Notes: generated from the sequence alone by a model not told the origin. A DNA stretch of 64,000 bases from a bacterium (GCA_030431455.1 JAUIJE010000005.1:62001-126000), one strand, 5' to 3'. Positions 43,081-52,215 are shown, numbered from the stretch's first letter. Numbers and translations are program-made.

Positions 43081-44172
43081 CTAGCCGCGCCGGCGACGAC
43101 GCCAGGCCAACCCGATCAAGCCCAGCCCCAACAGCGCGGTCGAATCCGTGGCGCCCGCGGCGCACCCGCACCCGCCGGCATCCGCGTCGCCGTCGCCGTC
43201 GCCGTCGCCGCCTGATGCCAGACAGCGGCCCACACTGTCACATTCCTCCCCGGGGTCGCAGTCGGTGTCGATGCGACAGTCCTGGGTGCACACGTCGTCG
43301 TCGCCACAATAAAAGCCGTTCAGGCAATCCGAGTTCAGCGTGCAGGGCGTGTCGCCATCGCCGTCGCCGTCGCCGTCGCCATCTCCATCTCCATCGCCGT
43401 CTCCGTCGCCGTCCCCATCGCCGTCGCCATCTCCGTCTCCATCTCCATCGCCGTCTCCATCTCCATCTCCATCTCCATCGCCGTCGCCATCCCCATCGCC
43501 GTCGCCATCTCCATCGCCATCTCCATCCCCGGCATCGGGTGCGCCGGCGTCCACACCACCGGCATCCGGCGCGCCCGCGTCCGGGCCGGCCACACCCGCG
43601 TCGGGCCCCCCGGCGGCCCCGTCGTCGACGACCGCGCGGATGATCCAATCGCCGGTCACGCCCAGCAGGGTGCTGTTGACCCAGCCAAAACCGTCCGCGC
43701 GGATGAAGTTCTTGGCCCCGTCGACGCCGTCGGTGTCGGCCGCGATCGAGGGCAGCCCCATGTGGTCAAACTCGATGCCGACCCGAAAGGGACCGGTCAC
43801 CACCACCCCGTCGGTGGCCAGGTCGATCTCCGCCAGCTGGTCGCTCGAGCCGAACAACGTGTATTCGCCGTTGAACACCTCCGTGCCCGGCGAGGTCGCG
43901 CCGGTGTCGCCCCAGATGCGCAGCGTGATCGTCTGCAGGTCCTCGTTGCCCCCGAACAAAAACTGCACCTTCTTGACCACCACCGGCCCGGCCCCCGCCG
44001 GTTCCAGCCGCACCGCCCCGATCTCGCCGGCGCCAAAGCCCGCTTGGAACAACGCGGTCTGTCCGTCGGCAAAGCCATCGTTCTGCAGCGTGTACTCCGC
44101 CGCCCCGGCCCCCGACGACAGCGCCAAAGACCCCACCCACAACCACAACCCGAACCGAAATGACGTACGCAT
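43081..44172 (-). CDS. MYXO-CTERM surface protein with Asp-Gly repeat
   Basis: 363 residues from ATG 44172. Signal peptide to about residue 25 (SLALSSGAGAAE). A beta-rich N-terminal domain (about 26-180) is followed by a PDAG linker, about 30 consecutive Gly-Asp dipeptides, a Cys-rich module with the pattern of NSDCLNGFYCGDDDVC and CDPGEECDSVGRC, a second short GD stretch, and a MYXO-CTERM tail: GCGCA, a hydrophobic helix (TALLGLGLIGLAW) and RRRRRG. Such tails are sorted by myxosortase and leave the protein on the cell surface. A promoter at 44178-44207 implies a leaderless mRNA. Confidence 0.9.
   Translation of the reverse strand: MRTSFRFGLWLWVGSLALSSGAGAAEYTLQNDGFADGQTALFQAGFGAGEIGAVRLEPAGAGPVVVKKVQFLFGGNEDLQTITLRIWGDTGATSPGTEVFNGEYTLFGSSDQLAEIDLATDGVVVTGPFRVGIEFDHMGLPSIAADTDGVDGAKNFIRADGFGWVNSTLLGVTGDWIIRAVVDDGAAGGPDAGVAGPDAGAPDAGGVDAGAPDAGDGDGDGDGDGDGDGDGDGDGDGDGDGDGDGDGDGDGDGDGDGDGDGDGDGDGDGDGDGDTPCTLNSDCLNGFYCGDDDVCTQDCRIDTDCDPGEECDSVGRCLASGGDGDGDGDADAGGCGCAAGATDSTALLGLGLIGLAWRRRRRG
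43351..43530. repeat. hexanucleotide repeat coding (Gly-Asp)n
   Basis: About 30 tandem 6-nt units, read on the minus strand as GACGGC or GATGGA, each coding Asp-Gly. The two synonymous hexamers alternate irregularly in blocks, as expected from slippage or unequal recombination. Each change of one unit keeps the frame. Confidence 0.85.
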
Positions 44173-44177
44173 GCCCA

Positions 44178-44207
44178 ATGATATGGCACCGCCCGCCCCG
44201 CCGTCAG
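44178..44207 (-). promoter_or_regulatory. promoter of the MYXO-CTERM gene, leaderless
   Basis: Minus strand CTGACG (44207-44202), 18-nt spacer, TATCAT (44183-44178). The A of the ATG is at 44172, 6 nt past the -10 box, at the expected transcription start, and there is no Shine-Dalgarno sequence. Confidence 0.58.
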
Positions 44208-44252
44208 CCTGAGTCAATCTTGGGTGTGCCCGGTTTCCCTACGTGGCCCCGG

Positions 44253-45050
44253 CTACTCGGTGGGGCCCTCGCCCCGGGGCGCCTCGTCCGGCTTCTTTTC
44301 GCGCTTGAGCGGCGTGCCTTTGAACTTCAACACCACCCGCGAGACCAACACCCCAAACTCGAACAGCACCACCAGCGGCAACGCCAACAACGTCTGCGAG
44401 AGGATGTCCGGGGGGGTCAAGATCGCCCCCATGATGAACCCGACCACGATGACGTACGCGCGGTATTTGCCGAGCGTGCGCGGGTCGATGATGCCCGCCA
44501 TCGACAGCACAAACACCACCACCGGCGCCTCGAACACCACCCCAAACGCGAGCAACAGCTTGAGCGAAAACGACAGGTGCTCGGCGATGGACAGCGTCAT
44601 CGCCACGTTGGCCTCGACGGTGGCGGCCAAGAAAAAGCGGAACATGCCCGGGAACACCAAGTAGTAGGCGAACACCGCCCCGGCGCAGAAAAAGAACGCC
44701 CCCGCCCACACAAACGCCACCGCCCAGCGCTGCTCGTGTTCGTACAGGCCGGGGGAGACAAACAGCCACAACTGGTACAGCGACCATGGGCTCGACAAGA
44801 AGATGCCCGCCACCAACGCGGCCTTGAGCTGGGCGATGAAGTACTCGGCGGGGGCGATGACCACGAACTGGGCGTTGCCCGACGAGACATCCTGGAGCGC
44901 GACCTCGAGGGGCAAGCGCAGGATGTTGATCAGCTCCTCGGACACCGCGAACGTCAACAGCGACACCGCCACCACGCCGATGCCGGCCCGCACCAACCGC
45001 TTGCGCAGGTCGGAGAGGTGCTCGATCAGGGTGTACTCACGCTCGTCCAA
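44253..45050 (-). CDS. tatC: Sec-independent protein translocase TatC
   Basis: 265 residues with six membrane helices. The conserved N-terminal block LIEHLSDLRKRLVRA (about 8-22) carries the Glu and Arg residues that bind the twin-arginine signal. The FVSPGLYEHEQR loop and P(x)DILSQ near the last helices are also present. The start is a TTG at 45050, overlapping the tatB end by 14 nt with GGGAGAG upstream. TatC with TatB forms the receptor for folded substrates such as the DUF1552 protein at 41535. The C-terminal tail is charged. Confidence 0.93.
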   Translation of the reverse strand: MDEREYTLIEHLSDLRKRLVRAGIGVVAVSLLTFAVSEELINILRLPLEVALQDVSSGNAQFVVIAPAEYFIAQLKAALVAGIFLSSPWSLYQLWLFVSPGLYEHEQRWAVAFVWAGAFFFCAGAVFAYYLVFPGMFRFFLAATVEANVAMTLSIAEHLSFSLKLLLAFGVVFEAPVVVFVLSMAGIIDPRTLGKYRAYVIVVGFIMGAILTPPDILSQTLLALPLVVLFEFGVLVSRVVLKFKGTPLKREKKPDEAPRGEGPTE

Positions 45051-45531
45051 GCGACTCTCCCGCCGCGGGCTTGTCGTCGTCGGGCTTGTCCTCCGCCGAC
45101 GGGGCCGACGCCGCCTTGGCCTGCGCGATGGCGTCCTTCACCGCCGGGTCCTGGAGGGCCTCGTCGATGCGGGCCTGGTCCCGGGCTTCCTCGTCGGCCT
45201 GGCTCAGCGTCTCTTCGCCGCCGGCGGCGCCGTCTTCCCGCGACACAATGTCACTGCCAGCAAGCTTGCTGTTCTTGATCAACGCATCCCCGTCGTCGTC
45301 CACCGGGGGGAGCTGCTTGGCCTGCTGCATGCGCTCCCGGCGCCAGCGTTCGGCCGGGGTCTCGTCGTCGATGTCGACCATGATCGAGGCCTTGAGGTCG
45401 TCGGACGCCCGGCGCAACTCGCGCATGCCCTTGGCGATCTGCTTGGCCAGCTCGGGGAGCTTCTTCGGCCCGATGAAGATGAGGGCCACCGCGAGGATGA
45501 TGACCAACTCTTGCATTCCGATGCCGAACAT
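45037..45531 (-). CDS. tatB: Sec-independent translocase component TatB (TatA/B family)
   Basis: 164 residues. ATG 45531 has GGAGG at proper spacing (a GTG one codon upstream is too close). One N-terminal membrane helix (MFGIGMQELVIILAVALIFIGPKKLPELAKQIAKG) is followed by an amphipathic helix and a long acidic tail, longer than TatA, which favours TatB. It overlaps tatC. A separate TatA is not seen in the window. Confidence 0.88.
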   Translation of the reverse strand: MFGIGMQELVIILAVALIFIGPKKLPELAKQIAKGMRELRRASDDLKASIMVDIDDETPAERWRRERMQQAKQLPPVDDDGDALIKNSKLAGSDIVSREDGAAGGEETLSQADEEARDQARIDEALQDPAVKDAIAQAKAASAPSAEDKPDDDKPAAGESLGRA

Positions 45532-45601
45532 CACGCCTCCAGGGCCCGCGGCCCAACCAGGACCTTAGCATTTAGACACCCGCGGCCGCCCAGGCGAAAA
45601 C

Positions 45602-47434
45602 TCAGAGGCCGTACGCCGCCTGCACCCGTGCCTCCAAGACCGTGAGCGGCACCGGCCCGGCCAGCAACACCACGTCGTGGAAGGCCTTGATGTCGAAGCC
45701 CGCGCCGGCTTTGGCCTTGGCTTTCTCGCGGAGGTCGAGGATCTTGAGGCAACCGACCATGTAAGCCAAAGCCTGGCCGGGCCACGCGATGTAGCGATCG
45801 ACCTCGTTGACCACGTCGATGGGCCCGAGGGTGCTGTGCGCGCCGAGGAAGTCGATGGCGTGTTGGCGGGTCCATCCTTTGGCGTGGATGCCGGTGTCGA
45901 TGACCAACCGCGACGCCCGCCACGCGGCGAAGCCGAGGTAGCCGACCCGGCTTTCCAAGTCGGGGTAGAGGCCGAGCTCGTCGGACAGGCGTTCGGCGTA
46001 GAGCCCCCACCCCTCGACGAACGCGGTCACGCCGCCCTCTTTGCGGAAGGTGGGCAGCCCGTCGACCTCTTGGGCGATGGCGATCTGCAGGTGGTGGCCG
46101 GGGACCGCCTCGTGGAACGACAGCACCGAGCTGTTGAACAGCGGGCGGTCCTCAAACCGGTAAAGGTTGGCCACGAACACCCCCGGCCGACCGTCCTTCT
46201 GCGAGCCCGGTTGGTAGTACGCGGCGGGGGCGTCTTTTTCGCGCTGGGGATCGAGCGGTTTGACCTCGTAGGGGAGCTTGGGAAGGGTGCCGAACGCGCT
46301 GGGCAGGGCTTGGTCCGCCCGCGCGAGCGCGACCTTGAAGCTCTCGAGCAGCGCGTCGCGGCTGGTGGCGTAGTTCGCCTTGTCCGCCCGCAGCGCGGCC
46401 AAGAACGAGGCCACGTCCCCTTGGTGACCGCGCTGGTCGGCGAGTTTTTTCATCTCCGCTTCGATGCGGGCGAGCTCGTCGAGACCGATCTGGTGAATCT
46501 CCTCGGCGGTCATGGCGGTGGTGGTGTGGTGCTGGGCGAGGTGGGCGTAGACGTCCGCGCCGTGGTCGAGGGCGGACACGCCGATGGTGTCGCGGGCCTT
46601 CGGGGCGTACTCGTCGTGCAAGAACGCGCGGTACCGCACAAAGGTCTGGCGGATGGATTTGTCCGCCTCCACCACAATGTCGTTGGACAGCCGGGTGCGG
46701 TCCTCGGGCGACAATGTGTCTGGGAGAGTTTTGGCCACCAAGGCAAAGGGCGACGCCGCGGGGTTGATGCCGATGAGTCCGTCGAGCTGCTGCAAGATGC
46801 GCTCGACCACCAGCTTGGGCGCGGTGCGGCCCTTGGCCAGCCCTTGCTTCAGGCTCTTGATCAACCCGTCGACGTGGGCGGGGAAAGCCCGGTAGCGGGC
46901 GATGAGGTTCTCGATGTCCGCGGGGGTGGCCTTTGGGTGTTGCTGGGTGATGAAGTAGGCGAAGTCCGCCTGGGGGCCGCCCATTTGGTCGATGCTGAAG
47001 GTGTAGCGCTCGAGCTCGTATGAGCGCAGGGCCTCGCGCAGCTCGGTGCGGAGCATCGCCAGGGTGATGCGCTCCTGCTCGTCGAGCACGGTCTCGGACG
47101 ACAGGCCCTGGGCAAAGCCCTCGACCTGGTCCTGCAGGACCTTGACCTGGTCGGCGTAGACCTTGGCCCCGGTGGGCGAGAGGTCCGCCAGCTTGTCATC
47201 GTAGCGGTGATCGCCCACCAGGGTGGCGGTCTCCGGCCAGGAGCGCAGGATGATATCCCAATGGGACTGCGCGAGCTGCGCGAGGCGGGCGGAGGCCGCC
47301 GCGGACTCTTCCTCCGCCTGCTGCGCGGGGGTCTTTTGCGGTTCGGGCCGCTGCTGTTCGTCGTCGGACGCACAAGCAAACGCCAGCGCGCCGGCGAGCG
47401 CGAGGCCCGCCGTGTGCATCGGGATGCGGGGCAT
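45602..47434 (-). CDS. DUF885-family metallopeptidase-like lipoprotein
   Basis: 610 residues. The ATG at 47434 shares a base with the upstream stop (TAATG). Signal peptide with lipobox-like LAFACAS (Cys about 21). The family hallmark HEAVPGHHLQ (about residues 444-453), followed by EGWGLYAERL (about 473-482), gives the HExxxGHH...E zinc site of DUF885 proteins. These are proposed secreted or periplasmic peptidases. It is translationally coupled to the chemoreceptor gene upstream, an odd combination that suggests a shared response to peptides. 66 nt separate its stop from the tatB start. Confidence 0.87.
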   Translation of the reverse strand: MPRIPMHTAGLALAGALAFACASDDEQQRPEPQKTPAQQAEEESAAASARLAQLAQSHWDIILRSWPETATLVGDHRYDDKLADLSPTGAKVYADQVKVLQDQVEGFAQGLSSETVLDEQERITLAMLRTELREALRSYELERYTFSIDQMGGPQADFAYFITQQHPKATPADIENLIARYRAFPAHVDGLIKSLKQGLAKGRTAPKLVVERILQQLDGLIGINPAASPFALVAKTLPDTLSPEDRTRLSNDIVVEADKSIRQTFVRYRAFLHDEYAPKARDTIGVSALDHGADVYAHLAQHHTTTAMTAEEIHQIGLDELARIEAEMKKLADQRGHQGDVASFLAALRADKANYATSRDALLESFKVALARADQALPSAFGTLPKLPYEVKPLDPQREKDAPAAYYQPGSQKDGRPGVFVANLYRFEDRPLFNSSVLSFHEAVPGHHLQIAIAQEVDGLPTFRKEGGVTAFVEGWGLYAERLSDELGLYPDLESRVGYLGFAAWRASRLVIDTGIHAKGWTRQHAIDFLGAHSTLGPIDVVNEVDRYIAWPGQALAYMVGCLKILDLREKAKAKAGAGFDIKAFHDVVLLAGPVPLTVLEARVQAAYGL

Positions 47435-49011
47435 TACGCCTCCCCTTCGATGGATCGTTCGAGTTCGACCACCACCCCGGTGGTGTTCTGTTGGAACTCT
47501 TCGAAAAACTCGCCCACCTTGCTCGCGCCCACCGCTTGTTCGGTGTGGGCCACGTGGAGCTGGCGGACCATGTCGTTGATGTAGTCGATGGACTTGGTGA
47601 CCTGACGCCCGCCTTTGGCCTGCTCTTGCGACGAGAGCTCGACGTGGTTGGCGATGTTTTTCATGCGCTCGGCCGAGCTCATGATCTGCTCCGAGCCGCG
47701 CGCCTGCTCGGCGGTGGCCGCGGCCACCTGCTGCACGGTGCGCGCGATGCGCTCGACCGCGTCGGCCACGACCTTGGAGCCCTTGGACTGCTCCACGGTG
47801 GCTTGGGCGATGGCGCGCACCATCTCCGTCGAGGCATTGGCCGACTGCACGATCTCCTGCAGCGCGGCCTCGGCCGCTTGCGAGAGCTGCACCCCGACCT
47901 CGACGGAGCGCTCACCCTTGTTGATCGCGGCGATGGCGTTTTTGGACTCTTCCTGAATGTCCCGGATGAGGGCCGCGATCTCTTTGGTCGAGGCCCCGGT
48001 CCGTTCGGCCAGGTCTTTGATCTCGTCGGCCACGACCGCGAAGCCGCGGCCGTGCTCGCCGGACTGCGCGGCGATGATCGCGGCGTTGAGCGCGAGCAGG
48101 TTGGTCTGCTCGGCCACGTCGTCGATGACGTTGAGGATGTTGTCGATGGCCCCGATGCGCACGCCGAGGTGACGGATGACGTCGCCCGCGACCTTGGACG
48201 AGCTGCGGATCTCGAGGATGCCGGTGAGGTTGCGCTTGACCGCGTCGGCGCCTTTTTCGGCGTCGCGGATCACGTTCTCGGCGAGGCCGGCGGTGGCGGT
48301 GGCGTTTTGCTGGACCTGGCCGATGGACGCTTCCATCTCGCTCATCGACGTCGAGGTCTGCTCGGCGGCGAGGGAGAGGTCTTCGATGTTCTTGGCCACT
48401 TCCTTGATCGAGTAGATCATCTCCTCGATGGACGCGGCGGTTTGCTCGACGGCGGCGGCGAGCTCCTGAATGTTGTCGTTCATCTCGTCGTTGATGGCGC
48501 TCATCTCGAGGATCGACGACTCGCTCTCCTCGGCGTATTTGGCCAAGGTCTCGACGTTCTCTTTGATTTCGTGCGCCGACGCGCGGAGCTCGGCGATGGT
48601 CGCGCCCACCGTCTCGGTCTGCTCCTCGATGAGGTCGCGGGTGCGCTTGACCGCGCCTTTGAGCTGCCCGACGTCGCGGGTCGGGGCCGGGCCCGGGGCC
48701 GGCGCCAACGGCTTGGACCGTTCGGCCAAGGTCTCGAGCAGGCCGGCCGCGGCCCGCTCTGCCGGGCCCTCGAGGCCGGCCGGCACCGCGGGGCTTTTGC
48801 CCTCGCTGAGCGCCTGCACAAAGCCGGTCAGCGCTTCGCTCTCGGCCGCCGCGGCGCGGCCGTGCCGCAGGAGGACCGCGGCGGGGATGCCCATGGCCAA
48901 CACCACGGAAAACGACGACCACCCCGACGCCCCGGCGATGCCGAGGGCCGCGGCCACGACCGCGCCGAGACCAAGGGTGACGTAAAAAGTTGTTTTGAGT
49001 GTGTTTTCCAT
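47434..49011 (-). CDS. methyl-accepting chemotaxis-like protein without periplasmic sensor
   Basis: 525 residues. Two adjacent membrane helices (about 8-50) are separated by only a few residues, so there is no periplasmic domain. A long coiled coil follows with the receptor hairpin tip [39 protein letters not shown] (about 285-325), where the usual IEAARAGE is IIAAQSGE. The C-terminus is [11 protein letters not shown]-like, with no CheR tether motif. It must sense membrane state or a partner. No che genes are nearby. It diverges from the ferredoxin gene and overlaps the DUF885 gene. Confidence 0.88.
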   Translation of the reverse strand: MENTLKTTFYVTLGLGAVVAAALGIAGASGWSSFSVVLAMGIPAAVLLRHGRAAAAESEALTGFVQALSEGKSPAVPAGLEGPAERAAAGLLETLAERSKPLAPAPGPAPTRDVGQLKGAVKRTRDLIEEQTETVGATIAELRASAHEIKENVETLAKYAEESESSILEMSAINDEMNDNIQELAAAVEQTAASIEEMIYSIKEVAKNIEDLSLAAEQTSTSMSEMEASIGQVQQNATATAGLAENVIRDAEKGADAVKRNLTGILEIRSSSKVAGDVIRHLGVRIGAIDNILNVIDDVAEQTNLLALNAAIIAAQSGEHGRGFAVVADEIKDLAERTGASTKEIAALIRDIQEESKNAIAAINKGERSVEVGVQLSQAAEAALQEIVQSANASTEMVRAIAQATVEQSKGSKVVADAVERIARTVQQVAAATAEQARGSEQIMSSAERMKNIANHVELSSQEQAKGGRQVTKSIDYINDMVRQLHVAHTEQAVGASKVGEFFEEFQQNTTGVVVELERSIEGEA

Positions 49012-49195
49012 ACGCGCGCGTCGATTTGTAAAACAGGCCGCGACACAAAGGAAGCCTCGGCCCGGTCAAAACCAGGAAAAGCCTACGACGTGGTCACGCC
49101 CGGCGCGCGTTTTTGCCGCGGGCTGGCCAGGCGGCGGCATCGACGGTACGCTGTACGGGCCGCCCGTGGATGGGGCGCGCCGAGGACCGACCGAC

Positions 49196-49480
49196 ATGGC
49201 CACATTGATTCTCGACGAGTGCATCGGGTGCGGCGCGTGCCTGCCCGAGTGCCCCAACCAAGCCATCTTCGAGGGCGAGCAGATCTATTACATCCAGCCC
49301 GACCGCTGCACCGAGTGCGTCGGGTTTCACGTCGAGGAGCAGTGCGCCAAGGTCTGCCCGGTGGACGTGTGCCTGCCCAACCCCGACGTGGTCGAGACCG
49401 AAGACGAGCTGCTGGCCAAAGCCCGCCGGCTGCACCCGGGCAAAGAGTTCGGCCCCACCAGCCCCTCTCGGTTCAGATAG
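49196..49480 (+). CDS. 2[4Fe-4S] ferredoxin, YfhL type
   Basis: 94 residues from ATG 49196. The first cluster motif CIGCGACLPEC and PNQAI, and the second CTEC with an eight-residue insert then CAKVCPVD, match the Cx2Cx8Cx3C arrangement of YfhL and Allochromatium-type ferredoxins, which have low-potential clusters. The C-terminal extension (ETEDELLAKARRLHP) is also typical. It acts as a cytoplasmic electron carrier. It lies alone, divergent from the chemoreceptor gene; the partner reductase is not in the window. Confidence 0.9.
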   Translation: MATLILDECIGCGACLPECPNQAIFEGEQIYYIQPDRCTECVGFHVEEQCAKVCPVDVCLPNPDVVETEDELLAKARRLHPGKEFGPTSPSRFR

Positions 49481-49556
49481 ACCAGTCTTTTCAGGCACTT
49501 ATCGCGACACGGGGCGACAAACTGGCCCCGCCGCGCGCGGATGACACAATCGGATC

Positions 49557-50336
49557 ATGGCCAAGCGTCCGCTGCGCATCCCGCCGCGCTACGAGTTCAA
49601 GTACCTGCTCCCGGTCGAGATGCTGCCCGGCATCCGCGCCGCCATCGCGCCCACCTGCCGCATGGACCCGGCGTCGGCGAGCCACGACAACCACCGCTAC
49701 GCGATTTCGTCGCTCTACCTCGACAGCCCGACCTACAGCTTTCACCGGGCCAAGAAAGACCGGGCCCAGACCCGGCTCAAGCTCCGGGTGCGCACCTACC
49801 CCGACGACGCCGACGCGCCGGTGCTGCTCGAGGTCAAGCGGCGGGTGGGCGACGTCATCGTCAAGGGCCGCTACCGCTGCAAGGGCCCGGACTGGCACGC
49901 GGACATCGGCTCCGCCGCCTGCTTGCGCGAGCGCGCGGGCCGGGACTTCTTCGCCCTGATGGTGCGCAGCGGGGCCGCCCCCACCATGCTCGTGCGCTAC
50001 GAACGGGAGGCGTACGAGAGCGTGGTCGATCACTACGCGCGCGTGACGTTCGACTTCAACCTCGCGTTCACCCCCACCCCCGACTGGGTGCTCGACGTGC
50101 CCCCCGCCCTGCGCCGCGTGGCCGACGACCCGGTTTCGGGCCGCACCAGCGCGTCCTTCGTCGTGCTCGAGCTCAAGTTTGCGGAGCGCTTCCCGACGTG
50201 GATGGCCGCGCTCACCCGGCGCTTCGACCTCTGGCGCCGCGGGTTTTCGAAGTACTGCACCGCGGTCGAACAGCACCTGATCCTGGACAAGCAGTTTCAT
50301 CCTGGCGCGCGGGTCGCGACCACCCGAACGTCCTAA
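49557..50336 (+). CDS. VTC-domain polyphosphate polymerase-like protein
   Basis: 259 residues. Conserved VTC-domain blocks are YEFKYLLPVEM (about 12-22), SSLYLDSPTYSFH (about 51-63), RLKLRVRTYP (about 73-82), VLLEVKRR (about 89-96), VRYEREAYES and FVVLELKF near 195-205. These supply the Lys/Arg/Glu tunnel residues that bind ATP and polyphosphate in Vtc4. No signal or membrane segment is present. In bacteria these genes often sit with CotH or DUF4956 genes, which are absent here. The ATG at 49557 has no obvious ribosome site. Confidence 0.85.
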   Translation: MAKRPLRIPPRYEFKYLLPVEMLPGIRAAIAPTCRMDPASASHDNHRYAISSLYLDSPTYSFHRAKKDRAQTRLKLRVRTYPDDADAPVLLEVKRRVGDVIVKGRYRCKGPDWHADIGSAACLRERAGRDFFALMVRSGAAPTMLVRYEREAYESVVDHYARVTFDFNLAFTPTPDWVLDVPPALRRVADDPVSGRTSASFVVLELKFAERFPTWMAALTRRFDLWRRGFSKYCTAVEQHLILDKQFHPGARVATTRTS

Positions 50337-50349
50337 GCGCCACTGGCGC
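50337..50349. terminator. short hairpin between convergent genes
   Basis: GCGCC-act-GGCGC, starting with the base after the VTC stop codon (TAA ends at 50336) and ending 5 nt before the stop of the minus-strand gene. Stem only 5 bp, no T-run. Confidence 0.3.
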
Positions 50350-50354
50350 AGCGC

Positions 50355-50582
50355 TCAGCGGCGATCCCGCTGGAGCCGCTTGAGGGCCCTGCTGACCGCC
50401 TGGTTCTCGTCCAGGCCCGCGTCCTTGTCGCGCTCGAACCGCACCAGGCGCCGCGCCGCGGCCTCGTCGCCCCCACACAGCTTGACCAGGCGCCGAAACG
50501 CGCCCCGGGGCGTGCCCGCGCGGCCGCGCCACCACCACGCGGCGGCGGCCCCGACGACAACGAGCCCGATCAGCCAGATCAT
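50355..50582 (-). CDS. small single-helix membrane protein
   Basis: 75 residues from ATG 50582. One N-terminal membrane helix (MIWLIGLVVVGAAAAWWW), then a basic cytoplasmic helical domain (FRRLVKLCGGDEAAARRLVRFERDKDAGLDENQAVSRALKRL). GGGGC before the ATG is a weak ribosome site. Family not recognised; conserved small anchors of this type are common in Myxococcota. It diverges from the outer-membrane barrel gene at 50730. Confidence 0.6.
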   Translation of the reverse strand: MIWLIGLVVVGAAAAWWWRGRAGTPRGAFRRLVKLCGGDEAAARRLVRFERDKDAGLDENQAVSRALKRLQRDRR

Positions 50583-50729
50583 GGGGCACCCTACCGACCT
50601 GCGCGGCCCGGCGCTGGGGACCGCACGCGCCAGGCCACCGCGCGGTCCGCAATCCCCACTTGCGAAAGCAGTTCGAACGTTCATGCTGCTTTGTCTCTGC
50701 GCTTTTCACAATCATGGTTTGGGGGCCGG

Positions 50730-52163
50730 ATGCTCTCTCGATCGCACATCCTGATGTTGCTGGCGTTGGCCTCGTGGCCGGTGCAAGCCCAGGACGACAC
50801 CGCCGACACCTCCGCCGCGGCGGCGGAGACGCCCGGCCCCGCCCCCGCGGAGGCCGAGGCCCCCGACGAGGCGGCCCCCGATCAAGACGGCACCGACGAG
50901 GAGACCGCGCCGGGCGACGCGGCCCCCGACGACGCCGCAGCGGTCGAGGCGGCGCCGGTCGAGGAGGCGCCCGCGCCGGTGGCAGACGCCCCCGCCCCCG
51001 TCGAGGAGGCGCCCGCGCCGGTGGCCGATCCCCCGCCCGCCCCCGTCGACGAGAGCCCCGCGCCCGACGAGCAGGCGGTGGCCGAGCCCGATCCCGCGGA
51101 CAGCGGCGCCGCCCCCGCCGCCGACGGCACCCCCGCGAAAAAGCCGGACGACAAGCCCGCTGCGGACAAGGCCGAGAAGGCCAAAGACGACATCGATCAA
51201 GACAAAGCCAACGCGGCCGCGGCCAACGGTCTCATCGGGGTCAGCGGCAAGAACTGGGTGTTCCGCGGCTCGTCGTTCACCCTGCGCAACACCTTCGCCC
51301 CCATCGGCTTGCTCAAGAACGCCGAGCTCACCTGGAACCCGACGTACGCGGTGACGGCCGCCTTTTCGCCCACCGTGTGGATCGGCAACCACATCAACGT
51401 CGGCGCCTACCTCGACGTCACCCGCGAACTCACCCAGAACGACGGCTCCACCTACGAGGGCGAATGGGTCATGAGCGACCTCTGGCTCACCGCCGGGGCG
51501 CTCAACTTCTGGACCATCCCCTTCCTCGGCATCAACCTCACCGCCACCGGCAACGCCCGGGTCCCGACGAGCAAGCTGTCCTGGGCCAACACCATGGTCA
51601 CCGCGGTGGGCGGCAACTTCACCATGAACCGCCCCTTCCCCGTGCTCTCGGGCCTGATCTTCGGCGGCAGCGTCGGGGGCACGAAGTTTTTTCACCGCTA
51701 CACCACCGGCGAGAACGAGTCCTCCCTCGAGGAAGGCGGCTGCTTCTCGGTCCAATACTGCGGCATCTTCGCCAGCAACGGCGTGCGCAACGTCGACTTC
51801 TCGTTGCAAGGCCGCTTGTTTGGGATGTTGATCGTGGACAGCTGGCTCGGCTTTTTCGTCGACGGCCGGCTCATCTACAACCAGCTCTACCCCCTGGTGC
51901 AAAAAGACCCCCGGGTGACCTTCGACCCCACCAACCCCGACGGCCGCTTCGCCCCCGTGACCGGCCGCTACCTGACCTGGACCCGGGCCTCGGTGTTCTC
52001 CACCCCCCACCCCGCGGTGACGTTCTTCTTGAGCACCAGCACCCTGCACCCACAGCTCGCCCCCGACGGGAGCTACTACTTCCCGGTGTTCAACCGCTTC
52101 ACCCAAGTCAACTTCGACGTGCAGCTCAACATGGGTGGCATCGCGTCGCTCTTCTTCGACTGA
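50730..52163 (+). CDS. putative outer-membrane beta-barrel protein with Ala/Pro-rich N-terminal spacer
   Basis: 477 residues from ATG 50730. Signal peptide MLSRSHILMLLALASWPVQAQ. Residues about 22-150 are a Pro/Ala/Glu/Asp repeat region (VEEAPAPVADAPAPVEEAP). The remainder alternates amphipathic strands with aromatic belts (FRGSSFTLRNTFAP, AELTWNPTYAVTAAFSP, FDVQLNMGGIASLFFD) and ends near a terminal Phe, as outer-membrane barrels do. No family recognised. The metzincin lipoprotein gene starts 57 nt downstream without an intervening terminator, so the two may be cotranscribed and functionally linked. Confidence 0.7.
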   Translation: MLSRSHILMLLALASWPVQAQDDTADTSAAAAETPGPAPAEAEAPDEAAPDQDGTDEETAPGDAAPDDAAAVEAAPVEEAPAPVADAPAPVEEAPAPVADPPPAPVDESPAPDEQAVAEPDPADSGAAPAADGTPAKKPDDKPAADKAEKAKDDIDQDKANAAAANGLIGVSGKNWVFRGSSFTLRNTFAPIGLLKNAELTWNPTYAVTAAFSPTVWIGNHINVGAYLDVTRELTQNDGSTYEGEWVMSDLWLTAGALNFWTIPFLGINLTATGNARVPTSKLSWANTMVTAVGGNFTMNRPFPVLSGLIFGGSVGGTKFFHRYTTGENESSLEEGGCFSVQYCGIFASNGVRNVDFSLQGRLFGMLIVDSWLGFFVDGRLIYNQLYPLVQKDPRVTFDPTNPDGRFAPVTGRYLTWTRASVFSTPHPAVTFFLSTSTLHPQLAPDGSYYFPVFNRFTQVNFDVQLNMGGIASLFFD

Positions 52164-52203
52164 TTCGCTCTTCACAGTTTCTCGATTTCACCTTTTTGTT
52201 CCA

Positions 52204-52215
52204 CCTCAGCTGAGG
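52204..52215. promoter_or_regulatory. 12-bp palindrome overlapping a ribosome site
   Basis: CCTCAGCTGAGG is a perfect palindrome. Its right half ends in GAGG, the only Shine-Dalgarno-like sequence before ATG 52221. It could be an operator or could occlude the ribosome site. Confidence 0.35.

Noticed and set aside
43351-43530. CRISPR-like array
   Set aside because: The 6-nt periodicity is an in-frame Asp-Gly coding repeat with no spacers and no cas genes.
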